Below are positions 13,601-26,800 of a DNA stretch of 64,000 bases, piece by piece. Below the pieces are notes generated by a model, which did not search any database, was not told the DNA's origin, and saw nothing but the letters and a program-made list of their open reading frames with translations. The stretch is from Oxytricha trifallax. Its lineage: Eukaryota > Ciliophora > Spirotrichea > Sporadotrichida > Oxytrichidae. The stretch is taken from the NCBI GenBank assembly GCA_000711775.1, contig ARYC01000409.1:1-64000 (forward strand), written 5' to 3'. Position numbers and translations under genes: made by a program. The stretch's first letter is position 1. Each line of letters starts with the position of its first letter.

Positions 13601-13709
13601 AGATGTAAAGCCATATTATGAACTGGTAAAATTCAAGATTGATTGTTAATTGTATTAAATACTAAATGCATTGAAAAATTAAAGAAATATTATTCCAGTT
13701 TAGTTATGA
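4630..13709 (+). CDS. paralog A of an unrecognised tandem gene family, split by IESs
   Basis: Function unknown. It is read with TAA/TAG as Gln and TGA as stop. The ATG at 4630 opens MEKKSIAQPGQ and runs to HQGMVIDC. Coding blocks lie at about 4630-4819, 4848-5155, 5222-5400, 5410-5690, 5881-6180 (MIKIYKPRQ, Lys-rich), 6242-6425 (MYCSIVS, SGNYL), 6605-6680 (YLDQLQILC), 7265-7445, 9515-9650 (EEFD) and 13395-13709 (DNTFYC, TGA stop). Each block aligns with blocks in five further copies downstream, which is the evidence that it is coding. Between the last blocks lie very long noncoding segments that contain the foldbacks at 7898 and 10233. Blocks are in linear order, so the gene is not scrambled. 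I see no membrane segment or known catalytic motif. Block edges are approximate except at the first IES. Confidence 0.65.
4820..4847 (+). other. 28-bp IES in paralog A, pointer GATAT
   Basis: GATAT occurs at 4820-4824 and again at 4848-4852. Removing one copy plus the intervening DNA joins the codons for QQRY to ALYEISDNP in frame. All five other paralogs have an IES at the same place. It lacks GT-AG borders, so it is not a spliceosomal intron. Confidence 0.7.
7898..8190. repeat. 293-bp foldback, family FB4, copy 1
   Basis: The arms are inverted copies starting GGCAGTTAACTTTCAGGAAA on the left and mirrored on the right at about 8150-8190. The same element is at 55143-55430, and a degraded version lies at about 33436-33735. 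It sits in a long IES of paralog A. It is noncoding. Confidence 0.75.
8255..8460. repeat. degraded FB4-related relic
   Basis: This stretch matches the right part of the relic at 33540-33735 in paralog C (GAAGTTATCTCGCT and GATCGTTCAAATTTT are shared). The relic therefore predates the duplication of A and C. In A its left half has been replaced or overtaken by the fresher foldback at 7898-8190. Confidence 0.5.
10233..13392. repeat. 3.2-kb foldback element, family FB1, copy 2, with 6-bp target duplication
   Basis: Two arms of about 1.57 kb meet at about 11818. The ends are ATTATCA inward, flanked on both sides by ATTAAT (10227-10232 and 13393-13398), a probable 6-bp target site duplication. 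Paralog C has the empty site near 35545. The right end abuts the last coding block of paralog A. The arms match the element at 580-3758 closely. No transposase is recognised. Mirrored short ORFs in the arms are not supported as genes. Confidence 0.8.
11760..11885. repeat. telomere-like core of the FB1 foldback
   Basis: The centre of the palindrome carries AAAACCCCAAAACCC on the left and its complement GGGTTTTGGGGTTTT on the right, about 70 bp apart. This is the C4A4 repeat of spirotrich telomeres and resembles the ends of the TBE transposons in this window. Here the motif is internal, at the tip of the hairpin. The copy at 2110-2220 keeps a degraded form. Confidence 0.7.
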
Positions 13710-13887
13710 CATAATTTATGAATTATTTTAATCTTAATTATAGCTAAAACGTAAATTCATACACTTCAAATAATTTATTAATACTTATCTTTATTGAATT
13801 TATTTTAATGCAGATAAATTTGAACTTATTAGTTTTAGCTCTAAATGAAAATTAATTTAAATTAAGATAAATATTCAATTTAGGTCA

Positions 13888-14497
13888 ATGGGTGGGGATA
13901 TCTGAACCTAGGTTGTAGTATCTGAACCTTTTGTATATTACAATAGTTAAAATATGTTTGCATACATGCTTCTAGTCAATTTAGGGTCGCATGACTCGAA
14001 TAAACAATTTTTATAACGAGGATCACTCTAAAGGGTATAAAAATTACAATGAGTATCTGTTTATTATAAAGTTACACAGAATATTTATCTTTTGTCACAT
14101 GTTTTTTATTCATTTTTTTATTTTAACTTTAGAACATACATAAGTCGTTGTAAATGACACCAATCAAGATAATGAAATTCCAAATACTTATATAATATTC
14201 TAACATAAATGCAAAGAGGAAGAATATAACTCACATCAAGATATGTCATTTACAACGACTTATGTATGTTCTAAAGTTAAAATAAAAAAATGAATAAAAA
14301 ACATGTGACAAAAGATAAATATTCTGTGTAACTTTATAATAAACAGATACTCATTGTAATATCCTCGTTAAAAAAAATTGTTTATTCGAGTCATCAGACC
14401 CTAAATTGACTAGAAGCATGTTTGCAAACATATTTAAACTATTGTAATATACAATAGGTTCAGATACTGCAACCTAGGTTCAGATATCTCCTCCCCC
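13888..14497. repeat. 610-bp foldback (FB3) with 6-bp target duplication
   Basis: The arms carry GATATCTGAACC, then long matching inverted sequence including TATGTATGTTCTAAAG, centred near 14195. AGGTCA flanks it at 13882-13887 and 14498-14503. The corresponding spacers downstream of paralogs B and C lack it. It lies between paralogs A and B. Confidence 0.8.
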
Positions 14498-14966
14498 AGG
14501 TCATTAACATGAATTAATTAATTGAGTATGATTTAAGAGATAAAAGTTAGTTGTTCACTATATTCATGAATTTAACAAATAATAAGTAAATATAGGGAAT
14601 TTGACAATTTTTATTCAATAAAAATTAAGTTAAGTTTTTAATTTTGAGGGAAGCTATTCATTTAAAATTTTATTTTAAATTGAACAAGTTGAATTATAGC
14701 CAATTAAATAATATTAAAATAGATAATTGATGAAACTTACTTATTACTCTTAATAATTAAATAGTTATACTATTTTATTTTTTAATTTGTAACCATTAAA
14801 ACTTTAGCACTTTGTGTAATGCAATATAATAAGGAGATCTAATTAAATTTGAGATTACCTTTATATTAACACCCAATATTAAAATTAGATGTTGAACAGT
14901 TGGTTGAAAATATTATTTGTAAAATATTTCAAAGATCTTCTAATATTAAAATCTTTTAAAGCTAAT

Positions 14967-17900
14967 ATGGAGAAAAAAAATATAGCATAACCAGGTTAGA
15001 AAGATTAAACCCAATCTAAAAAGGAATTTTTCAATGAAAGTTTATCTCATTAAGGAATGGTAATAGATTGCTACTTTTATAAGAACTGCAAAGACTAGAA
15101 TTTAATTTAAGAATAGAAAGTCAATAGTGAATTGAAACTTTTTCTGAAGCAGTAAAGATATTACATTTACTTTTATCTTTTTATTTTGATATGCACTCTA
15201 TGAAATCAGAGACAATCCTACTTATTCCCAAGTGATGGATGTATTAGAATAAGGAATTAAAAGTAACTTTTCCCCATCTCTTAAGACTTTCGTGCTAAAT
15301 TTAAATGGAAACGCTAAGATTCATCCGACATCTACTAATGACATTCTTAAAATTTAATAATTTAGTATTCTTTTCATGTTAAAATACGATAAAGCTTTTA
15401 AAGATATATCTACCAGTTTCAAAATATATGAAACAATCAAATCTGACAAAAACTTTCTAAAGAAATTTTTATAGTATTCCTAGTCCGAAAGTAATGAAGT
15501 AAATCTCTTAGAAATATAAGTAATTTCTTATATTATTATATAAAAATTTATAGTTTTCTATACTTATATTTTTAAAATTTTATAATACTCCTAATTAAGC
15601 TTCAAAAATACTATGCGTAGTATAAGATAGACGTAGTTATAATTTACGATGTATTTGTTGAAAATTAATCGTAAACTAATGATTATATGATTAAAGTATC
15701 ACCTAATATATAACAGCAGTATGACTTATCATGTTTAAAATCTTTAAATGTTGTCTTAGGAACAATTAAAATTATTTAATTTTTTATTTATAAACATACA
15801 AGAGCATCCAGAACAGATATGTGCCCAGTGTTCATTATAAAACATTACATTTAAATTAAAAGCTAAAAACAACCCTTGAATAGTAATATTGCCTAAATAT
15901 ATATTTAATTTTTTAATAAAAGTACCCATCATAATAAAAATTCTTTGAATAAATTTGCATATCATAAGTTAAATCCATATTTTAATTTTATTTCATAATC
16001 CGATGAAGATAGAGAGCCTACATTAGCTTAAAGTTTATCTTTATACTTTATATAAATTTAAGTTTATTTATTTTAAAATTTGAAAAAAAATTGTTTAAAA
16101 TCATATTGAGAATTTTATATTATAAAACTTCAGCAGTAGCAAAGAATATTCTTAGTAAAAATATTAAACCTATATATTTCCTTATTATATTATATTATAT
16201 TAGATTTTGTGATAGTATTCCCTTGAAAAAATCTTTGCTTATATGATTAAATTTTACAAACAAAGATGTCCACGAAATCACCTTAGTCCATCTGGTAAAG
16301 ATAATAAGAAAATCTTTAGAAAAGAAAAAAGACAATTTGAATATGAAAAACTAGCAAAAGTTGAAATTGTTCAAAATATGTTATAATGGAAAAAGAATTG
16401 TAAAAGTTTTCGAAATAAAACCATTAATATTGTCTAAGTGAAACAATATCCACAATAATTAGAGGAGGAAGTGTTAGATATTAAATTTATTGAAGATCCT
16501 AGTAATTTTATAATTGGAAACATGTAAGAAAATTATACATTATTATATGAAAACCTCACATTACAATTTTTTAAGGAGAAATATATAAAATAACTAAAAT
16601 GTACTGTTCTATTGTTTCTTCAACAACACTATTTGAAGTCTATAATAAAAAACAAAATATAAAAGCATAGTAAAGTGGTAATTTTCTCACATTGTATACC
16701 AATAAAAACATTTGGATAGTTGATACTTCTAAAGAAACTGAATAAATTTATTAAGAATTTAAATTGGAAATTTTAAGGGAAAGCATTCTACTATAAATTT
16801 ATATCATTTCTTTAAACTAAAGCAAACACCAGTAAATATAGTGAGCAATTTTTAAAAATGATATGTTAATTATTTAATAAAAATATTAAGTTTCTTATTT
16901 AATTTCAACCTCTTATTGATTATAAATAATTTACCTCTAAATTTACCAAGTGATAAGCATTACTTATCTTGATTAATTACAAATACTTTGCATTTACTAT
17001 AGTGATGGAACTGATTTGAGTATTATTTGTAAAATATTTAATTTAATTAACCCTTTTTATTTCAATTAAAAGAAATAAAATAAGCACAATCAAAATAGTA
17101 TTATAATCATATATTATTTAATCATTTTTATTTAATTTTATTTAATCATTATAGGATTCAAACTCTTAAAAAAACTTTGCTAATCTTTCCATTAAAAAGA
17201 TAATCAATATTATTTTTTTTTTAATAACTTTTTCCTATTTTTGGCAATATAATTTAAATTTTTTAAAGATAAATTATCTTTTCTGTTAAAGAATTGTATA
17301 TTCTTTAGATTTTTAAATAAATAAACAAATGTTGGCAAAAATTTATAAAATATTTGAATTTCTTTATTATAAAAACCAACAAAATTATAATAATGAATGA
17401 CTTTATGTTTTAAAATCTGTAATTAAAAACTTTTTAATTTCAATTATATTTAAAAAAAAAAGAAAAATTAAACCACATACTTTAAAAATAATGAATAAAA
17501 CTTATTCTATTTTATAAAAATTATACAGTAATAATTTCAATTAATTGATAATTCCTATCATTCAAATAATTTTTATATTTTTTATTTCTATTCATTTAAT
17601 ACTTCTCGTGATGTATATTTCCACAAAATAACAAATCCAAGAAAAGAGCCAATAACTTTAGATTAAAAATATCTTAAAAATGGTATATTTTCACTGGTAA
17701 TGAAAAATATTGGCGAGATTGACACAATTGAATGCTTGTTTGGCAAATACCTTATGATATTTATACCATCAAAATATCATCAATGCATTTATTAATTAAA
17801 CACCAACACAAACTAATTCTAATAATTTCATTCTATCAATTACGAAAAACATAATAAATTAGAAGAAAAGAAAATAATTATTTAAATATAGTAGATAATC

Positions 17901-20200
17901 TTTTAAATGATATTGTTTGTTAGAGTAGATAATTTTAGAAATATACAATCGAGAAATTTAAAATTTGATAAACAAAAAGTAAATGATAGAATAGATAGAT
18001 TAAACACAAAAATTGATCATAATAGTACTTTATCAAGAATTATTAAAACTTAAAATAATGAAAATTCATTTTTATAGTGAAATAAAATATTTAAAACAGT
18101 GAGGTAAGTGAATGGATGGCAGCTTGACCCCCATCAGGAGAAGACTTATGGTTGGAAACCAAGTCTTAAGTCCCTGTTATTACTGGCGAACGATCTGGGT
18201 CACCTCTATTCTTTGTAATAATATCAAAGATTGGGTTTTCCCGCATTTACTACCTGACAATTATTAAGGCCCTTCACGAGCTGCCCTTTAAACCCATGGT
18301 TAAAATTTATAAATTGCTCGATAAGCGTAAAATAAACCTTAAATAAAACAAAATGCAGGCATTTGAAATCTATGCATGCAATTGTTGAACTAAGTTTGAA
18401 CATATGCTAATTACTATATATTATAAATCTAAAATAATTAATTCTTACAATCCCAAACTTTAGTACAATTCACCTAACCCCTAAACTATAAAAATTTAGA
18501 ATTTGTTAATATATAGTATAAATTTTTCAATTAAAATGTTTTTTGTAAGATATGATTTTATTCAATTTTTTTAAAAATATTTTTTATTTTTATTGCTTAT
18601 AATCGATATTAGCATAAGAAATATTAAATAAAATAACTATTAAACTGATTAAAATAATTATTGATAAATGATTAGTATTAATGAGAAATTTACTTAATCA
18701 TGCGACAAGACTTGACTAGAATATAACATTTTATATCTCAAATTCTTTAAATTAAATAATTTAGTAACAATTTGAAGTTATAAATGGGGGACTAATTGGT
18801 AATTTATAAAAGTACAAGCTAAATCTGTTGATTTATTTCAAACAAATTTATATCTATCTGCCTTTGTTGTATCTCTTGAATCTAGAAATATATAATGATT
18901 AAAGTTAGTTTTATAAAATACTGTCTTAAATATACTAGTGCCTTCAAAATTACCTACTTTAGTTTTAATTCTTTGTCTTTTAAATCATTCTTTGGCAGAC
19001 TTTGAAGTAATGCATATCATTTTACAATTAATTTATAATAAATAGACTTCCCAGAAAAGCGCAGCAGAAAAAGTCATGAAAGACGTAAAAAACTTTTGTT
19101 TCTAGCAGAATTTTATTAAAAATCAGAATAAAAATGATTGTTATACAGTTAAAGCACTCTCACATAAAAAATGTTAATGCATAAGCAGCACTTGTTTTAC
19201 TTAGTTTACTTTAATTTTCTTTTACCAAAACTCTGCATTGATATTCTTATCATAAACATGAGCAAAATATTTGTAATTAATGTCTATCATTTCACAAACT
19301 TGATAATTTCTCTACTTATCTTTAATATATAATCTCTTAAAATTTTAATCAAAGGTGTTAGTTTTTAATTATTAGAAGAATTTGATAACACTTTAATCAT
19401 TGACAAGCAGAAAGCTTACTACTAAAGGCATTCAAATAACTAATTAAGTGAAGTTGACTATTAAAAATTGAAAAGAGAGAGTAAAATGCAGGGGAGCTAT
19501 ATTGTGAATTTTATTATAAGTGCAAATGTTATTATTATAAGAGAAATAAATACTCTGGAGCTAGTTAAAGTTGTACGAAGAAAAATTTAATACGAAAAAA
19601 TGAAAAGCTTTGTTATAATATCAGATTTCTTATTTTTATACTTAAAATACTTATTTTTTATTTTGTTGACAAAACTCAACTATTTTTAAAAGAATAAATA
19701 CATCTGGGTAAAATAAAAAATGCTTAACTAATTTTTTACCTTCCCATAAAATTTAAAATTCTGTAAAGTTCAGAATGCTCAACAATACCATCTTTAGAGT
19801 CAATTTTAAATTATATAAATATTCATATATTAATTTTCCTCAACATCTGTTATATAATCTATTAAATTCAAATTAATTAGTCAAAGATGATTTGAACATT
19901 AATTCTCTAGATCTAAAAATAAACAACTAAAATATAATGGTAAACTTAAAAGATTAAATTGATTTGAATCACACACTCTTTCAGTAACACTATACAATGG
20001 AGTATTAATGGGATTTTGTTCACATTGACCTTGAAAGAGACAACACTTTCTACTGCTTGATAATTAATAATTCATAGTAAGATGTAAAGCCATATTATGA
20101 ACTGCTCAAATTCAAGATTGATAGTGAATTGTATCCGATACTAAGTGCATTGAGAATTTAAAGAAATATAATTCCACTTTAGTAATAACATAATCGATGA
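14967..20200 (+). CDS. paralog B of the tandem gene family
   Basis: Function unknown. The ATG at 14967 opens an N-terminus almost identical to paralog A. Blocks lie at about 14967-15156, 15188-15520, 15590-15770, 15780-16050, 16244-16530 (MIKFYKQRCPRN), 16600-16790, 16950-17040 (YLDQLQILCIYY), 17605-17850 (SRDVYFHKITNPRKEP), 19370-19510 (EEFDNTLIIDKQ) and 19880-20200. It ends in TGA after several TAA/TAG codons read as Gln. The 5' block is closest to paralog A, but the middle is closest to D, which suggests mosaic ancestry. It carries no transposon, so it is the cleanest A-D-type copy for defining block order. Confidence 0.65.
15157..15187 (+). other. 31-bp IES in paralog B, pointer GATAT
   Basis: GATAT at 15157-15161 and 15188-15192 flank an AT-rich segment at the same codon position as in paralogs A, C and D. 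Excision restores the frame (QQRY joined to ALYEI). Confidence 0.65.
18085..18310. other. GC-richer island in an IES of paralog B
   Basis: About 220 bp with much more G and C than its surroundings lie in a long noncoding stretch of paralog B. The island is absent at the corresponding place in A, C and D. It includes a potential hairpin (AAGACTT paired with AAGTCTT around GGTTGGAAACC). Frames on both strands are open under the ciliate code, so coding potential is ambiguous. I recognise no tRNA, snRNA or transposon end. Confidence 0.45.
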
Positions 20201-20846
20201 ATTATTTTATCTTAATTTTAGCTTCAACTTAAATTCATACACAGAATATTTCAAATAAATTTAAAAAAATGCTATTTTATTAAATTTATTTAATGCAGAT
20301 AAATTTGAACTCATTAGTTTTCGCTCAAATGAATATTATTTTAAGTAGAGCTAAAATATTTAATGTAGGCTATTTATATGAATATATTAATTGAGTATGA
20401 AATAAGAGATAAAAGTTATTTGTTCATATATTAATGAATTTAACAAATAATAAATAAATGAATTTTGGGAAGTGACCATTTCTTATTCAATAAACCTTAA
20501 GTTAAAAAATTCATTTTTAGGGAAATTATTTACTTAAAATTTTAATTTTTTAAAAAAATCAAGTTGAATTATGACCAGTAAAATTATATTAAATTAGAAA
20601 ATGATTTTAATTATTATATTTAAAAATTAAATAATTATACTATTTTAGTTTTTTAATTTATACCATTATAAATATAATTTTAAAATCTAATTCAATATTA
20701 TAAGTAAATTTAATTTAATTTACATTAAGATTACATTTATTTAGTAACACTCAACATTAAATGTAAATGTTTATCAATTCGGTTAAAATATTATAAATTT
20801 TACGGAATTTATAAAATTTTTTTATATTAAATACTATAATACTAAT
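20201..20846. other. spacer between paralogs B and C
   Basis: AT-rich spacer similar to those after A and before D. It holds no gene, RNA or foldback that I can see. Confidence 0.6.
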
Positions 20847-23800
20847 ATGGAAAAAAGAATTATAGCATAACCAGCTGTAAAAGATTAAATTCAACCTAAG
20901 AAGGAATTTTTCAATGACAGTTTATCTCATTAAGGAATGGTAATTGATTGCTACTTTTACAAGAACTGCAAAGACTAGAATTTAATTTAAGATTAAAAAG
21001 TCAATAGTGAATTGAAACTTTTTCTGAAGCAGTAAAGATATTACAATTACTTAAACTTTTTTTTACTTTTAACTTTTTTGATATTCACTTTATGAAATCA
21101 GTGACAATCCGACTTATTCCTAAGTGATGGATGTATTAGAATAAGGAATTAAAACTAACTTTTCCCCTTCACTTAAAACTTTCGTACTAAATTTAAATGG
21201 AAATGCTAAAACTTATCCAACATCTAGTCATGACGTTCAAAAGCCCAAAACCTTTTCAGTAGTTTGAGTGAGTTTTTGATTTATAAAAGTAGACTATTAG
21301 TGCATACTTTATTAGGGTTTTAATAGGGTTTATGTAGGGGTTTAATGTATATATATTGGTATTTTAAGTGAGTATATCCGAGGTTTGGGGTTAGTTTATG
21401 ATAGTGAGTATATAGATTTATTGTTTAAGTTGCGATATGGATGTGATGAATATAGTGAATAACTCAAGCCTGTTCTGAATAATACGTCTATCGCAAGGCT
21501 ACTCCATAAATCTCCTGCAACTGTGAGGTCTCATTGTCTATTAGCATTGAATTTAAAGAGACAGCAGCTTAATTCTAAGTCTAAAAGAACTCTCAAATTT
21601 TAGCAGCATCATATCGATTATCTAATTAATGATAAGACTCTTAAATACTGGGCTCATTTCTCTCTAGCCTAGAGGGCTGTGATGTTTCATCGCCAATTTC
21701 CTGAGCTTCACATATCTGCTTAATCGATAGCTAACATATATAAAAAGAACGGAATATCTTACAAGACAGTCAATCGCATTAAGAGAGTGATTGACTTTAA
21801 TGTTCCATTTTATAAGAATAATTTAAATTATATATTCGATTAAATGCAGAGGTCTTAAGAGCATAATATAAAGTTCATACACGCTGATGAGGCAGTATTC
21901 ACATTCAATACGTTTATTTCGAGGTCTTGGTATAAAAGATATAGCAACATAGAAGTATATGATTAGAAAGTTAAGGTCATACTATTCTTGGTGAAATAAG
22001 TGAAGATAGTAGCCTCGAGACTTATGTTATTTACCCTCGTTCTATAAAGACTGAATAATATATCTAGTTCTTGAAATAACTCAGAGACAAGTACACTGAC
22101 TAAGAGATTATTCTGTTTGTTGATAACTTGTCAGTTCATAAAACTAAAGACTCAAGGAAAGAGTATGAAAGACTAAACATAAAACCTGTATTTAATATAC
22201 CTTATAGCCCTTAGTTCAATGGAATTGAATTATGTTGGGGGCCATTGAAAGTTCATTATAAGAAATTGCTGCTCTACCATCTAATGCACGACTTGAAGAT
22301 AGATGCAGTCGATTTTATTAAGAGTGCTGCTAAGAGAGTCAGCTATGATAAAGCTAAAGTATGTGCAAGAGAAGGGAGATTATGTGTTTATAAATAAGTT
22401 TTAGATTTAAGCGAATGAATAAGTTCACATTTTAAATTTGCCCGTAATGGGATTTGGCTTCTCTTTCTTTTCTTCCTCTAAAGGCTTGCTTGGGCCTATA
22501 TTTCTTCTCTTTGTGCCAGCCCCTGCATCTATGTTCATCTCGTCTGGCTTTTAGAAATCTTTAAAGAGTCTCTTACTCAATTCATGCTTTACTTGAGACT
22601 TTCTTTCTCTGTTTAATTTGCTGCGCTCTTTCATCAAGTAAATAGCAGTGCTAGGTTTTTCTATAATGTTAGAAGACTAAGCTTACTAGAGATGAATGGA
22701 TACTTCTGCAGTTCCTAGAGCTAGGTGTTCTGATTTTAATTCCCTGCTACTCTTTATCTTCAGGAGAGATGCTGTAGCGTATCTTATGAGCTTCTTAAAT
22801 AATTTCATTTAAGTACTCAGGTTTAAGAGTTATAAGGACGTCAAAGAAGAAGTTTCTCTCTGGCAATTTATTAGAGAGTTGCAGCTTTGATGGAAGGTAG
22901 AGAGCAACATCTGGATCACTCATAGCATCATCATAGAGGTTTGTTACTGAAATTTCAGGGTAGTTAGGTATCTCGATCATTCTGATTTCATTAGACTTAA
23001 AAGCTTTTTTCTCTTCACTTAGCAATGCCTTTAAGAATGATATTTTTGTTCCCTCCTGTGTTGCAAGAACAATCCAACTATGATTAAAAAGTTATTTATA
23101 AGTGAAAACTTACCTTGCTATACCAAGTATCTGTAAAGGTCCTCTTTACTTCTGAATTTTCCTATTAAATCTTGAGATTATATTCTCTTCATTGCATCAT
23201 TCATAGATTCCATCTTGCTTATGTTTCTATAAATGTTAATTGTTCCAACCGAGACCAACCTCCCACCCTCCTCCCAGGCTTAAAACGAGAACCCCCCTCC
23301 CACCCTAACAACATCCCTATTCATTTGAAAATTTTGATTCTAGATGTTTAAATCATTTTCCTTCATGACATCTTGATCTTAATATTTCTTATAGCATAAA
23401 ATATATCATTTTATTAACAACTTTCACTCTGTCCGCCGACTTTCTTTTTGAGATGCTCCAATAGAGAATTAATTAAAATTATATTTCCATTTTATACGAT
23501 TATAATATAATAAAATTTATGAGGCAACAAACTCATACAACTTTATTTAATCTGTATTCAAAATATGATTAATTTTTATAATAAATTTTTCCAATATTCT
23601 ATAATTATTACTATTAACATTTTTATAGAAACTAAAAGTTATGGAAAAAATACATATTAAAGAATATTAAAATAAAATCTAATTTAAGCATGTATTATTA
23701 TTTAGTTTGTAAAGGGACTGATTTAAATATAAATAACTTCTTGATTTATTTAAAGATAGTTAATTTTAAATAATAATACATGCTTTAATTAGATTTTATT

Positions 23801-26800
23801 TTAATATTCTTTAATATGTATTTTTTCCATAACTTTTAGTTTCTATAAAAATGTTAATAGTAATAATTATAGAATATTGGAAAAATTTATTATAAAAATT
23901 AATCATATTTTGAATACAGATTAAATAAAGTTGTATGAGTTTGTTGCCTCATAAATTTTATTATATTATAATCGTATAAAATGGAAATATAATTTTAATT
24001 AATTCTCTATTGGAGCATCTCAAAAAGAAAGTCGGCGGACAGAGTGAAAGTTGTTAATAAAATGATATATTTTATGCTATAAGAAATATTAAGATCAAGA
24101 TGTCATGAAGGAAAATGATTTAAACATCTAGAATCAAAATTTTCAAATAAATAGGGATGTTGTTAGGGTGGGAGGGGGGTTCTCGTTTTAAACCTGGGAG
24201 GAGGGTGGGAGGTTGGTCTCGGTTGGAACAGTTAATGAAATTTAAAATTATCGATATCCATTCTGAACTTACTAAAATTTTACTACTAAATAGAGAGATC
24301 CAACTGGAGGTCAACCTGAATCACATATTTAGACGACTTTCTCCAAGATTCAGAATTTGACTTCTATTTTTATCAAACTTTCTCCATTAAATTGCTCCTA
24401 ATAAGAATTAATTTAATTTGGTGGTGCTCCTAATATATTTAAAACTTAATTAGGAGGTAAAATTAAAGTTCAAAACCGTATTAGGTGGTGCATTTAAAAA
24501 ATTAAATTTTAAAACCTCCCCTCATAAATTTACAAGAACAGATTTAGGAGCACCACCTAACTTTACAAAACAATTATAGGTGGATTTTAATGTATAAAAT
24601 AGATGGAATAGTATATAAATTATCTAAAGATTTTGGAAACATAAAACTAATGTCTCGCATTCTGTTCCCATTTATTATCTCTAAAACTTTGAGGATATGC
24701 TCTAACTTGTTTATAAAAGTAGAATTTAAACACTTATATAATTGTTAATAGTATTTATAAAATGAGCGGTAACTTACTAAGAAAAGCGGCATTGCTTGGT
24801 ATTAGCCAGCAAAAACTTTCTCTCATGAATCAAAAGAAAATTGAGACTTGCGATGCATTTACCTAGTACGAACCTGAAATTCTCTAACCTTAGGTCTCAG
24901 ACTTTGAATAACAATTCAGTTGTTAAATAGAAATGCAGAGCTAAGAAATTCAATGTGAAATTTCAATATAAATGGTTAAAGAGGAGGAAGAGAAAAAAGA
25001 AATTAAAGCATTAAATTAATGTGAAGAGTGTGAGAAGAACTTCACTTATAAATCTGCTCTTAAGCGTCATATCTTAGAGTAGCATTCTAACAAGCCAAAA
25101 CTCTATCTTAAGCATGATAAGATAGATGAAAATATTTTGCCCTTATTGCAATAAGCAATATAATCATTCAAGGGATTTTAAAGTTCACCTATAAAACTAT
25201 CATGGCAAGAAGTTTGAAGTCATTGATCCTGAGACTGGTGAGGACTTCCTTAAAAAAAGAAAGCCAAGAGACCCTTTAGAATCCTTGGAACAAAGAATTA
25301 ATAAAGAAAATAAGCTTATTAAAACAGTGAGAAAACTTCCAGCTTCTGAGATAGTTAAAATCACTCTGAAGATATGAGCACTAAAGCTTCCAATTTTAAA
25401 TGTAATTGACCTTAAAGAATGTAAGGAAAGTTATCTTATACTTGAGGACAAGTTTGAGAAAAAGGTCATAACAGATAAGCAGTTTGCATACAAGATTTAT
25501 CCATTCAACTACTTTAAATGCAATGACAGTATCAAATGAAATTTGCCAATGAGTACTAAGCTCTTCCTAAAGCAAGGGATAGACAGTGCAGATTTATAAT
25601 AAAGCTCAATGCAATTTTCCTTGCTCAAGATCATGTTGCTTTTCGTCTCCCTCTATATTAAGTGACTTAAAGAGACTACATTTAAGATTAAAGGATTCCA
25701 AAGTAGCTACCCCTTATTTTTGCAAATGTTTGCAAAGACATTGAAGAGCTGCAAACTTTAGGGTATGTTCATAGAGACTTGAAGCCAGGGAATATAATGC
25801 TTGATTTTTCACCTCTAAGAGTAGTAATAATTGATTTCAATAGATCATAAAGAGTTGAAGCTTCAGGACTTGGCAACGTTTATGGTACAACTGGATCCTA
25901 TTCAGAAAGGGAGGACTGGAGAGATAGTGATATTAAGTGGGATGTATGGGCACTAGCAGCAATTATTGCTGAATGCGATATTCAAAGAAAAGATTATTAT
26001 AGCTGTAAGAGAGAGAAAGATTCAAAGCAGAGAATACAGCAATATTTACACTAGAATTAGATAAAAGGTAAAATGAAAGATATGGCTGAGTAGATAAGCA
26101 TTAAGCCTAACCATAGAGCGGAGCATGCAATAGACTAAATTTTAAGTTGGATAGGAGAAATAAAGTTTAGAAAGTTGCCTGAAAATGCAAAAGTATTGTT
26201 TGAGTGAATAGTAAAAATATAACTCCTGTAATAAACACTAATATACATTACATTTATTAATAAACCCCTACATAAACCCTATTAAAACCCTAATAAAGTA
26301 TGCACTAATAGTCTACTTTTATAAATCAAAAACTCAATCAAACTACTGAAAGGGTTTTGGAGTTTTGATTCTTAAAATTTAATTATTTTTTATTCTTTTC
26401 ATGTTAAAATACGATAAAGCTTACAGAGATACATCAAATAGTTTCAAAACATAAGTAGTTTCTCAATCTGATAAAAACTCTAAAAAAAATTCAAAGTAAA
26501 CCTAGCTCGAAAGCAATGAAGTTAATCTACTAAAAATATAACCAAATTCTAACTAAAATTATAAAGTTTTGTTGTTTTTTTATGAAAATTTCATAATACT
26601 CCTATAAAAGCTTCAAAAATACTATGCAAAGTATAAGATTGACGTGGTTATTATTTATGATGTATTTGTGGAGAACTAATCGTAAACTAATGATCATATG
26701 ATGAAAATCCTTTCTTATACTTAAGAGCTGCTTAGCTCCTCTTGTTTTAATTCATTAAATATTGTCTTAGGAACTATTTATTTAATTTATTTCATAATTT

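Larger units (their letters stand above)
21238..26367 (+). mobile_element. TBE (telomere-bearing element) transposon, older copy
   Basis: The ends are CAAAAGCCCAAAACC and GGTTTTGGAGTTTTG, degraded C4A4 telomere-like termini of TBE elements. The target duplication is ATT on the right (26368-26370) and GTT on the left (21235-21237). Paralogs A and B have ATT at this site, so the left copy has mutated. It carries the three TBE genes in the usual order: transposase (+), 22 kDa ORF (-) and zinc-finger/kinase ORF (+). All three are damaged. Length is 5130 bp, of which 990 bp is a nested foldback. The element interrupts a coding block of paralog C. Confidence 0.9.

Noticed and set aside
4630..13709. 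Scrambled gene organisation in the paralog array
   Set aside because: All recognised coding blocks occur in the same order and orientation in all six copies, so there is no sign of scrambling.
18085..18310. tRNA or small nuclear RNA gene in the GC-rich island
   Set aside because: I could not find a cloverleaf, a T-loop consensus or known snRNA signature sequences.
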